A stretch of 5,379 nucleotides of DNA from Cloacimonetes bacterium TCS62 (GTDB lineage: Bacteria > Cloacimonadota > Cloacimonadia > Cloacimonadales > TCS61), in assembly GCA_001577185.1 (NCBI GenBank), contig LSCM01000100.1, forward strand, positions 1 through 5,379, given 5' to 3'. A program made the translations under genes and the position numbers. Below the pieces are notes generated by a model. The model was not told the DNA's origin. It did no database searches and saw nothing but the letters and a program-made list of their open reading frames with translations. The first letter of the stretch is position 1. Every line of letters starts with the position of its first letter. Shown piece after piece: positions 1 to 4,891 of the stretch.

Positions 1-262
1 ATATTGCACTTAGATAATCAAATTTTTCGTAGAGTACTTTAAAATAAAGAAAACTTGTGATTCCAACACCAATAATGACATCCAAAAATCCCAAAAAATC
101 CAGAATGTTCATTATTAGTAATGTGGCAACTGTTATAGAGAATATTAAATAGAAAACATGAGCTCTATCTTGATATTTTCTCCCGTATGCTAATGTAAAG
201 ATCAAACCCCAAAAAGGGGAGAACGCAGCAATTATTGCTGATAAGGATGCGACTATTATCAC
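1..262 (-). CDS. Partial multi-pass membrane protein downstream of rpsR (5' end only)
   Basis: An open frame runs from a GTG at 260-262 to the window edge, giving about 87 residues of the N-terminus; the rest lies outside. The translation is very hydrophobic, with likely membrane segments at about residues 3-26, 36-59 and 60-76, separated by a short basic stretch (YGRKYQDR). I cannot assign a function from this. In many bacteria the gene between rpsR and rplI is a DUF2232/YybS-like membrane protein, so context makes that family a reasonable guess, but I see no diagnostic motif. The GTG follows the rpsR stop by one codon in the same frame, and no Shine-Dalgarno site precedes it, so translation probably depends on coupling to rpsR. 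A TTG or ATG further in could be the true start. Confidence 0.6.
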   Translation of the reverse strand, partial: MIIVASLSAIIAAFSPFWGLIFTLAYGRKYQDRAHVFYLIFSITVATLLIMNILDFLGFLDVIIGVGITSFLYFKVLYEKFDYLSAI

Positions 263-265
263 GAT

Positions 266-577
266 TTAGTGTTTGTCAGTAAATGGGATCAACGCCATTT
301 TTCGTGCTTTTTTTATCTCAATTGCTAATTTTCTTTGATGTTTTGCACAAGTACCAGTGAATCGACGAGGAGATATCTTGCCATTATCAGAAATAAATCT
401 TTTCATCAGACCAATGTTCTTGTAGTCTATTTCTATATCATCATTTTTACAGAAAAAACAATATTTTTTTCTGTAATAAAATTTTTTCTTGTAATGTTTT
501 TTTCTTTTTTTCTTATATTTCTTTTTTTTACTATAACTACTTTTGTTTTTTGTATCTGTAACTTTTTTTTCAGCCAT
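266..577 (-). CDS. rpsR: 30S ribosomal protein bS18 with Lys-rich N-terminal extension
   Basis: This is a primary rRNA-associated protein of the small subunit platform, which binds next to bS6. The 103-residue product is longer than the usual 70-90. Residues 1-38 form a very basic Lys/Tyr-rich extension. The conserved S18 core follows, with IDYKNIGLMKRFIS (50-63), SPRRFTGTCAKHQRKL (69-84) and a KKARKMALIPF end. Cys40 and Cys43 (CFFC) with Cys77 and His80 (CAKH) match the zinc-binding 'C+' form of S18. I chose the ATG at 575-577 over the TTG one codon upstream because a GGAG-type site lies 7 bases before the ATG. The gene sits 21 bases after the ssb stop in the classic rpsF-ssb-rpsR order. Its mRNA 5' portion has several runs of 7-8 A. 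Confidence 0.97.
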   Translation of the reverse strand: MAEKKVTDTKNKSSYSKKKKYKKKRKKHYKKKFYYRKKYCFFCKNDDIEIDYKNIGLMKRFISDNGKISPRRFTGTCAKHQRKLAIEIKKARKMALIPFTDKH

Positions 578-584
578 CAATATT

Positions 585-590
585 CTCCTA
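585..590 (-). promoter_or_regulatory. Ribosome binding site of rpsR
   Basis: TAGGAG reads on the minus strand in the ssb-rpsR gap. It leaves 7 bases to the ATG at 577 but only 4 to the TTG at 580, so it favours the ATG start. Confidence 0.75.
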
Positions 591-598
591 TATTAGAA

Positions 599-1036
599 TT
601 AAAAGGGTACATCATCATCAGTGATGTCCGCTTTTGCATTTTGATTTGAAGATCCAGAATCGTTAGTTGAATCTTTTGTATCATAAGAATCGGATTTTTC
701 CAAGAAATTAACTCTACGAGCAACTATTTCAGCAACTTTCCGGTTATTATTATTTTTATCGACGTAACTTCTTGTTTGTAAGTAACCTTCGATGAGCACA
801 GGACTGCCTTTACTAAGTTCTTCAGCACATTTTTCTCCTTGATTACTCCAAACAACTACATCAAGATAACTTGTATCCTGAACCCATTCACCATTTTTCT
901 GATAATTTCTGTTAAAAGCGATCGACATATTTGCAACAGGTGTACCACTGGGCGTAAATCGTAGATCAACATCACGTGTTAACCTACCACTTATGATCAT
1001 TGTATTAACTCTGGGAAATCTTAATTTATTAGACAT
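599..1036 (-). CDS. ssb: Single-stranded DNA-binding protein
   Basis: This protein coats single-stranded DNA during replication, recombination and repair, usually as a homotetramer, and recruits partner proteins through its C-terminal tip. The 145-residue product has one OB fold at about residues 9-112: NTMIISGRLTRDVDLRFTPSG at the start, SIAFNRNY in the middle, the family signature YLDVVVW (58-64) and VLIEGYLQTRSY (80-91). A short polar Ser/Asn/Asp-rich linker follows (113-139), ending in the acidic tip DDDVPF, equivalent to the well-known DDDIPF partner-docking peptide. The intact tip indicates a full-length housekeeping SSB rather than a phage fragment. The ATG is 2 bases after the rpsF stop, and its AAGGAG site (1044-1049, 7-base spacer) lies inside the last rpsF codons, pointing to coupled translation. 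Confidence 0.97.
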   Translation of the reverse strand: MSNKLRFPRVNTMIISGRLTRDVDLRFTPSGTPVANMSIAFNRNYQKNGEWVQDTSYLDVVVWSNQGEKCAEELSKGSPVLIEGYLQTRSYVDKNNNNRKVAEIVARRVNFLEKSDSYDTKDSTNDSGSSNQNAKADITDDDVPF

Positions 1037-1038
1037 AA

Positions 1039-1332
1039 TTATTCTCCTTTGTTTTTGAGTATATTATATCTAAGAATGCTTTCATTAAGTTTAAGAAAGG
1101 TTTCGAATTTTTTGATAATATCTGAATTTATTTTGTAATGATTTACAAAATAGAAACCTTCTTCAAGATCAAGGATCGGATATGCAAATCTTTTTTTGCC
1201 CCATTCATCTGTATTAATGATCTCACCGTCATTTTTTTCGATGAATGAAGTTACTTTCTTGTTTTCCTTAATTGCATCCTTTTCACTAAAAGTAGGAGAT
1301 ATGATTACCATACTTTCATAATTTTTTAACAT
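1039..1332 (-). CDS. rpsF: 30S ribosomal protein bS6
   Basis: bS6 is a small-subunit protein that forms a heterodimer with bS18 on the 16S rRNA platform. The product is 97 residues, a normal length for the family. Visible family features are the opening YESMVIISP (5-13), the GEIINTDEWGKKRFAYPI segment (36-53), GFYFVNHY (59-66) and the LNESILRYNILK end (82-93). The ATG at 1330-1332 has a near-perfect AAGGAGG site 4 bases upstream. It is the first gene of the rpsF-ssb-rpsR group and is separated from pth by the longest gap in the window, 59 bases, which holds inverted repeats. In other bacteria the rpsF leader can be an autoregulatory S6:S18-binding RNA; I could not recognise that motif's conserved CCG element here. 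Confidence 0.97.
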   Translation of the reverse strand: MLKNYESMVIISPTFSEKDAIKENKKVTSFIEKNDGEIINTDEWGKKRFAYPILDLEEGFYFVNHYKINSDIIKKFETFLKLNESILRYNILKNKGE

Positions 1333-1336
1333 TTTT

Positions 1337-1343
1337 CCTCCTT
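1337..1343 (-). promoter_or_regulatory. Strong ribosome binding site of rpsF
   Basis: AAGGAGG reads on the minus strand, 4 bases before the rpsF ATG. It is one of the two strongest Shine-Dalgarno matches in the window (the other precedes rplY), consistent with high expression of a ribosomal protein. Confidence 0.85.
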
Positions 1344-1355
1344 TGGTCTATTATC

Positions 1356-1374
1356 GATAGTAAACATTACTATC
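1356..1374 (-). promoter_or_regulatory. Perfect 8-bp inverted repeat in the rpsF leader
   Basis: GATAGTAA, a 3-base spacer TGT, then TTACTATC form a perfect 8-base-pair stem in the leader between pth and rpsF, ending 12 bases before the rpsF Shine-Dalgarno site. No T run follows, so it is not a standard terminator. It may be an RNA hairpin or a DNA operator. The same stretch also contains a poor promoter-like pair, TTGATA (1371-1376) and GATAAT (1350-1355), with a short 15-base spacer. The function is unknown. Confidence 0.5.
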
Positions 1375-1381
1375 AATGATC

Positions 1382-1405
1382 CTGAGATTATTTAAAATTT
1401 CTCAG
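1382..1405 (-). repeat. Inverted repeat spanning the pth stop codon
   Basis: CTGAGA and TCTCAG (6-base arms, 12-base loop) flank the pth UAA. The element lies 7 bases upstream of the 8-bp inverted repeat in the rpsF leader, so the pth-rpsF junction could fold into two tandem hairpins. The short stem and AT-rich loop make it weak on its own. Confidence 0.35.
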
Positions 1406-1955
1406 AATAGGTTTTCTTCAATCTACTATATTTATCAAGCATTCCATTAAAATCAGTTTTGAAATACTCTTCTAATAGTAGACGAGAAAAATTATAAACT
1501 TCATTTAATTTTTCTTTTTCTTCTTTTTTAAAATTTGATAAGACATAATCGGATAGATTTCCTGCATCTGGATTTCCAACACCGATCCGGAATCTATTAA
1601 ATTTTTTTGAACCTAAAGAACGCCCAATGGAACGAAGGCCATTATGACCTCCAAAACCACCTTTTTCCCTTAGTCTGATCTCTCCAAGTTCAAGATTTAT
1701 GTCATCCAAAAGAATGAGCATATCATCTACCTTGTGACTCGTTCTGATAGATGTTATAGCATCCCCACTTCTATTCATATATGTTCTAGGTTTAAGAAAA
1801 TATATCTCTTTATGAATTGCAAAGTCAAACAATTTTTTTCTTTTAAATTTTATTTTATATGACTTTGCTAATTTATCTAAGATCCAAAAACCTATATTAT
1901 GTCTATTCCTTTTATATTTAGAACCAGGATTACCAAGGCCAACGACCAATTTCAT
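1392..1955 (-). CDS. pth: Peptidyl-tRNA hydrolase
   Basis: Pth cleaves the ester bond of peptidyl-tRNAs dropped from ribosomes, recycling tRNA in the cytoplasm. The 187-residue product has the normal bacterial Pth length and all main motifs: VVGLGNPG (4-11) with Asn9, RHNIGF with the catalytic His19, KPRTYMNRSG (55-64) with Asn61, LLDDINL (82-88) with Asp85, GGFGGHNGLRSI (99-110) with His104/Asn105, and RIGVGNP (123-129). The active site therefore appears complete. The ATG lies 2 bases after the rplY stop (TAATAATG), and no Shine-Dalgarno site is visible in the acidic tail codons before it, so re-initiation after rplY is likely. The pairing of rplY/ctc with pth is conserved in Bacillus and Borrelia. 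Confidence 0.97.
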   Translation of the reverse strand: MKLVVGLGNPGSKYKRNRHNIGFWILDKLAKSYKIKFKRKKLFDFAIHKEIYFLKPRTYMNRSGDAITSIRTSHKVDDMLILLDDINLELGEIRLREKGGFGGHNGLRSIGRSLGSKKFNRFRIGVGNPDAGNLSDYVLSNFKKEEKEKLNEVYNFSRLLLEEYFKTDFNGMLDKYSRLKKTYSEKF

Positions 1956-1957
1956 TA

Positions 1958-2701
1958 TTATTTATCGTCTGTTTCTGTTTTTTTAGATTCTTCAGATTCC
2001 TCTGTTACTTCACCTTCTTCACCCTCTTCACCTTCTTCAGCTTCTTCACCTTCTTCGAGTAATTCTTCTTCTAGTTCCTCTTCAAGTGCTTCGATTTCTT
2101 CTAATTCTTCTTCCTCTATATCTGCCTCAAGTGCTTCTTCAAATTCTTCTTCAGACATTGGTGCGAGAATATTGATAACGGCAACATCATCTAAAACATC
2201 AGTTTCAAATTTATCTGTGTCAAGGTCTCCAAAGAATATTGTGTCACCTATCTTCATATTGGTGATATCAACGTCGATTTTATCTGGAACGTCTTTTGGT
2301 AAACAAGAAACTTCAATAGTTCTCAAGTTAATATCAACAATACCACCTTCAGTTTTACCTAATGATTCACCTACGAAATTGATAGGGATATCTACCGTTA
2401 CTTTTTGTCCTTCTACGATCTCAAGAAAATCAAGATGGACAAAATCCCTCGAAACAGGATGGATTTGCTTATCTTTTAAAATTGTTGTATACTTTTTTTT
2501 ACCAACTTTGATTTCAAAGAAGGCAACTTCACCAATTGTTTTTCTATATTTCTTTTTGAATTCTATGTTCGGGATCAGAATTTTACTACCTTCTTTTCCA
2601 GCTCCGTAGATAATTCCAGGTATAAGACCTTCTTTTCTAGAATTTTTTAGGTCAGACTTCTTACCTATTTTCCGTTTTTTTGCTTCGATTTTTATGTTCA
2701 T
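1958..2701 (-). CDS. rplY: 50S ribosomal protein bL25, CTC form, with long acidic tail
   Basis: This protein binds 5S rRNA in the large subunit; in Bacillus the longer form is the general stress protein CTC. The product is 247 residues. Residues 1-92 are the L25 domain (KKSDLKNSRKEGLIPGIIYG near the start, QIHPVSRDFVHLDFLEI at 79-95). Residues 97-181 are the CTC/TL5 C-terminal domain (VTVDIPINFVGES, then PDKIDVDITNMKIGD). Residues 182-247 are a glutamate-rich low-complexity tail. A GTG seven codons upstream extends the frame, but the ATG at 2699-2701 is the better start because GGAGG lies 4 bases before it and the family normally begins just before 'KIEAKKR'. It follows prs after 37 bases and nearly abuts pth. 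Confidence 0.95.
   Translation of the reverse strand: MNIKIEAKKRKIGKKSDLKNSRKEGLIPGIIYGAGKEGSKILIPNIEFKKKYRKTIGEVAFFEIKVGKKKYTTILKDKQIHPVSRDFVHLDFLEIVEGQKVTVDIPINFVGESLGKTEGGIVDINLRTIEVSCLPKDVPDKIDVDITNMKIGDTIFFGDLDTDKFETDVLDDVAVINILAPMSEEEFEEALEADIEEEELEEIEALEEELEEELLEEGEEAEEGEEGEEGEVTEESEESKKTETDDK
1961..2158 (-). repeat. Glu-codon-rich low-complexity tract encoding the bL25 tail
   Basis: This stretch encodes residues 182-247 of bL25, of which 35 are Glu and 3 Asp. The coding strand is dominated by GAA/GAG codons with repeated EEGEE-type units, so the DNA is an imperfect purine-rich triplet repeat, prone in principle to in-frame length changes. It creates a long serine-rich frame on the opposite strand that is not a gene. 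Confidence 0.8.
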
Positions 2702-2705
2702 TTTT

Positions 2706-2710
2706 CCTCC
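2706..2710 (-). promoter_or_regulatory. Ribosome binding site of rplY
   Basis: GGAGG lies 4 bases before the ATG at 2701 and decides this start over the in-frame GTG at 2722, which has no comparable site. Confidence 0.85.
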
Positions 2711-2717
2711 GTTGAAT

Positions 2718-2730
2718 CCCACGTTGTGGG
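2718..2730 (-). promoter_or_regulatory. Short GC-rich hairpin ahead of the rplY ribosome binding site
   Basis: CCCAC, AAC, GTGGG form a perfect 5-base-pair stem with a 3-base loop, 7 bases upstream of the rplY GGAGG. It stands out in an AT-rich region. It lies wholly in the 37-base gap after prs and has no T run after it. It may be a translation-control or mRNA-processing element; the function is inferred only from position. Confidence 0.4.
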
Positions 2731-2738
2731 TTTAGAAC

Positions 2739-3686
2739 TTATCTGAATAAAATACTAAGAGATTCATTAATGTGAATCTTTATGATCGCTGTTGCTAAAA
2801 GTTCGGCAATTGACAGCTGAACAATTTTTTTACAACTCTTCTTATCAATATTAAGTGGAACTGAGTTTGTAATGAATAATTTTCTAATTGGTGATTGTGT
2901 AATATTTTCTACTGCATTACCAGAAAGAATACCATGAGCAGCAGCAGCAAATATTTTTTTTGCACCTTTATTTTCTAAGGTTTTTGCAATCTTACATAAG
3001 CTACCACCTGTATCTATAATATCATCAAATATGATACAAGTCTTATTTCTAACATCACCAACTATATTCAAAATTTCCGTAAAACCATCATTTCCAGTTC
3101 TTCTTTTATCACCTATGGCAATACTACAATCCAAGCGTTTTGCTAGTGCTCTTGCTCTTGCAGTTCCACCAGTATCTGGCGAGACAACAACGATATTTGA
3201 AATTTCCAAATTCTTCTTAAAATATCTTGTGAAAATCGGTGTTGAGAAGAGATGATCAACAGGAATATCAAAAAATCCTTGGATCTGATCCGAATGAAGA
3301 TCCATTGCAATTACTCTATCCGCACCAGCAGAAGTGAGAAGATCTGCAATTAGTTTAGCAGTGATGGGGATACCAGTTTGATCTTTTTTATCTGAGCGAG
3401 CATATCCAAAAATAGGAATTACGCAATTAATTCTCTTAGCTGAAGCTCTTTTTAATGCATCTATCATTATCAAGAGTTCCATAATATTATCATTAACAGG
3501 ATAACATGTAGGTTGTATGATAAAAGCATCTACACCTCTAACATTTTCATTTATTTTTACAAATGTGTTATCGTTAGAGAATTTAAAAACATCAGCATCA
3601 CCTAAAGGAATACCAGCGAATTTTGCGACCTCTTCTGCTAACTTTTTGTTAGCGTTACCTGTAAATATTTTAAGCTTTTTGTACAT
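2739..3686 (-). CDS. prs: Ribose-phosphate pyrophosphokinase (PRPP synthase)
   Basis: Prs transfers pyrophosphate from ATP to ribose 5-phosphate, making PRPP for purine, pyrimidine, NAD, histidine and tryptophan synthesis. The 315-residue product has the normal length for the class I bacterial enzyme. Motifs include the start YKKLKIFTGNANKKLAEEVA, the ATP loop GYARSDKKDQTGIPITAKL (94-112), the PRPP synthase signature DLHSDQIQGFFDIPVDHL (129-146) with His131, the catalytic-loop DKRR (193-196) and the PRPP-binding loop FDDIIDTGGSL (220-230). The ATP loop differs from the common YARQDR form (Ser for Gln98, Lys for Arg100) and carries TG where E. coli and Bacillus have an Arg before the PI motif. 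The ATG starts 28 bases after the spoVG stop with no clear Shine-Dalgarno site. The order spoVG-(glmU)-prs-ctc-pth is that of Bacillus, without glmU. Confidence 0.97.
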   Translation of the reverse strand: MYKKLKIFTGNANKKLAEEVAKFAGIPLGDADVFKFSNDNTFVKINENVRGVDAFIIQPTCYPVNDNIMELLIMIDALKRASAKRINCVIPIFGYARSDKKDQTGIPITAKLIADLLTSAGADRVIAMDLHSDQIQGFFDIPVDHLFSTPIFTRYFKKNLEISNIVVVSPDTGGTARARALAKRLDCSIAIGDKRRTGNDGFTEILNIVGDVRNKTCIIFDDIIDTGGSLCKIAKTLENKGAKKIFAAAAHGILSGNAVENITQSPIRKLFITNSVPLNIDKKSCKKIVQLSIAELLATAIIKIHINESLSILFR

Positions 3687-3714
3687 GAATATTTTGAAAA
3701 TTTACTAAGATTAA

Positions 3715-4047
3715 TTATTCCTCAGTAATATCTTCTTCCTTTTCTTCTGTTTCTTTCTTCACTTCTCTTTTTTTATCAGCATTTGAAAGCGCATCTTTCA
3801 ACATTTCTTTATATTTAGAAATTATTACCTGCTCGATCATATTTCTTGTTTCTGTGTTAATAGGATGAGCAATATCTCTGTATTCACCACTACTAACTCT
3901 TCTGCTTGGCATTGCTACAAAAAGTCCATTCTCTCCTTCGATAACTTTAATGTTTCTTACGATAAAAGCATCATCAATAACCATATTAACAAAAGCTTTT
4001 AGTTGGTTGCTCTCTCTGAGAAAGATCTTAACATCTGTAATTTCCAT
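3715..4047 (-). CDS. spoVG: SpoVG family nucleic-acid-binding regulator
   Basis: SpoVG is a small, broadly conserved protein that binds DNA and RNA at specific sites and modulates gene expression. It was named for a sporulation role in Bacillus but occurs in many non-spore-formers such as Borrelia. The 110-residue product matches the family closely: MEITDVKIFL at the start, AFIVRNIKVIEGENGLFVAMPSRR (27-50), GEYRDIAHPINTETR (54-68), then a helical region. Residues 91-110 are an extra Lys/Glu-rich tail beyond the roughly 97 residues of the Bacillus protein. The ATG has an AAGGAG site 6 bases upstream and begins 20 bases inside the end of ispE. Its presence does not show that the organism sporulates. 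Confidence 0.96.
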   Translation of the reverse strand: MEITDVKIFLRESNQLKAFVNMVIDDAFIVRNIKVIEGENGLFVAMPSRRVSSGEYRDIAHPINTETRNMIEQVIISKYKEMLKDALSNADKKREVKKETEEKEEDITEE

Positions 4048-4891
4048 TTCGTTCTCCTTTTTTGGTTTTTGTTATGATATTCCAAAAATTTTTTTTGGAA
4101 TAGTGTTTTGATAAATTTTGAGCTGTTTCGTTATTTGGACAGAAACCAATAACAGTTGCTCCACTTCCTGATAACATTGCTTTTTTTACTCCATTCTTAT
4201 TAAGATGATCAATTATATTTTTAATATCAGGATATCTTTTTACTATCCCTTCCTCTAATTTGTTAAAACAATAATTAGGATCTGTGGTTTCAATAAGTTT
4301 TTCCCAATCATTATTATTTTTTGAGATCTCAACTAGATTGTAAGCATCACGACTGGCAATTTCAAATCCCGGATTTATCAGTAATATATTATCTAAATGG
4401 ATAGGATCAAGAGATGATATCACATTTCCTCTTTCAGTTCCTAAAGCACATCCACCGGTTAAAAAAAAATTGATATCACTACCGAATTTTTCAGCTATCA
4501 TATGCATCTCTTCTGCAGAAATATCTAATTTCCATAATTTGGATAAAGCAATGATGGTTTGGGCAGCATTACTGCTTCCACCACCTAAACCAGCTGATAT
4601 AGGTATATTCTTAGTTAAGTGAATTTCAACACCCTCTTGCACATTATATTTATTCTGTATAAAGAACGCAACTTTGTAAATCAGATTGTTTTCAGTACTT
4701 ACAAAGTCTATGTTCGACAAAATCTTAATATTGGGGTTTTTTGTCAAAGTAAAATTAACTTCATCATGTAAAGCAATTTCAGAAAAAATTGTTCTTATCT
4801 TATGAAAACCACTCTTTTGTTTAGCTAAAACATCAAGAAATAGATTTATTTTTGCGTAAGATAGATGGTTTAGTCTTTTTATGTTCTTCAT
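4028..4891 (-). CDS. ispE: 4-diphosphocytidyl-2-C-methyl-D-erythritol kinase
   Basis: IspE phosphorylates CDP-methylerythritol with ATP in the non-mevalonate (MEP) route to isoprenoid precursors. The 287-residue product is a normal-length GHMP kinase: SYAKINLFLDVL (11-22) with catalytic Lys14, GFHKIRTIFSEIALHDE (28-44), the glycine-rich ATP loop PISAGLGGGSSNAA (97-110), GSDINFFLTGG with catalytic Asp139, and SGSGAT (241-246). The frame can be extended 12 codons to an ATG at 4927, but that part (NTIIIITTITA) is only the kinase's tyrosine-codon tract read in another frame. I therefore chose the ATG at 4889-4891, which puts the SYAKINL motif near the N-terminus as in the family. It overlaps the upstream kinase gene by 59 bases and spoVG by 20, and no Shine-Dalgarno site is evident. 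Confidence 0.96.
   Translation of the reverse strand: MKNIKRLNHLSYAKINLFLDVLAKQKSGFHKIRTIFSEIALHDEVNFTLTKNPNIKILSNIDFVSTENNLIYKVAFFIQNKYNVQEGVEIHLTKNIPISAGLGGGSSNAAQTIIALSKLWKLDISAEEMHMIAEKFGSDINFFLTGGCALGTERGNVISSLDPIHLDNILLINPGFEIASRDAYNLVEISKNNNDWEKLIETTDPNYCFNKLEEGIVKRYPDIKNIIDHLNKNGVKKAMLSGSGATVIGFCPNNETAQNLSKHYSKKNFWNIITKTKKGERNGNYRC
4054..4059 (-). promoter_or_regulatory. Ribosome binding site of spoVG
   Basis: AAGGAG lies 6 bases before the spoVG ATG, within the last codons of ispE. It supports an independent ribosome entry despite the overlap. Confidence 0.8.

Noticed and set aside
335..649. 104-codon phenylalanine-rich open frame on the plus strand
   Set aside because: It is the antisense shadow of the lysine-rich rpsR message and spans into ssb; no family resemblance.
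1326..1367. Possible 13-codon leader ORF overlapping the rpsF start
   Set aside because: It has a start and stop but no Shine-Dalgarno site, its ATG is inside the inverted repeat, and so short a frame arises easily by chance.
1350..1376. Promoter-like TTGATA and GATAAT pair in the rpsF leader
   Set aside because: The 15-base spacer is too short for a typical housekeeping promoter and such hexamers are frequent in AT-rich DNA; kept only as a remark.
1899..2609. 236-codon serine-rich open frame on the plus strand
   Set aside because: It is the reverse of the glutamate-rich rplY tail (GAA/GAG reads as TTC/CTC or TCT on the other strand). It has no ribosome binding site and lies opposite two recognised genes.
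2702..2722. N-terminal extension of rplY from the GTG at 2722
   Set aside because: The GTG lies in the hairpin and the extension would translate through the GGAGG site that serves the ATG at 2701.
3031..3255. 74-codon plus-strand open frame, with similar ones at 3517-3708 and 4954-5136
   Set aside because: All lie antisense to well-identified coding sequence (prs or the kinase), with no recognisable product.
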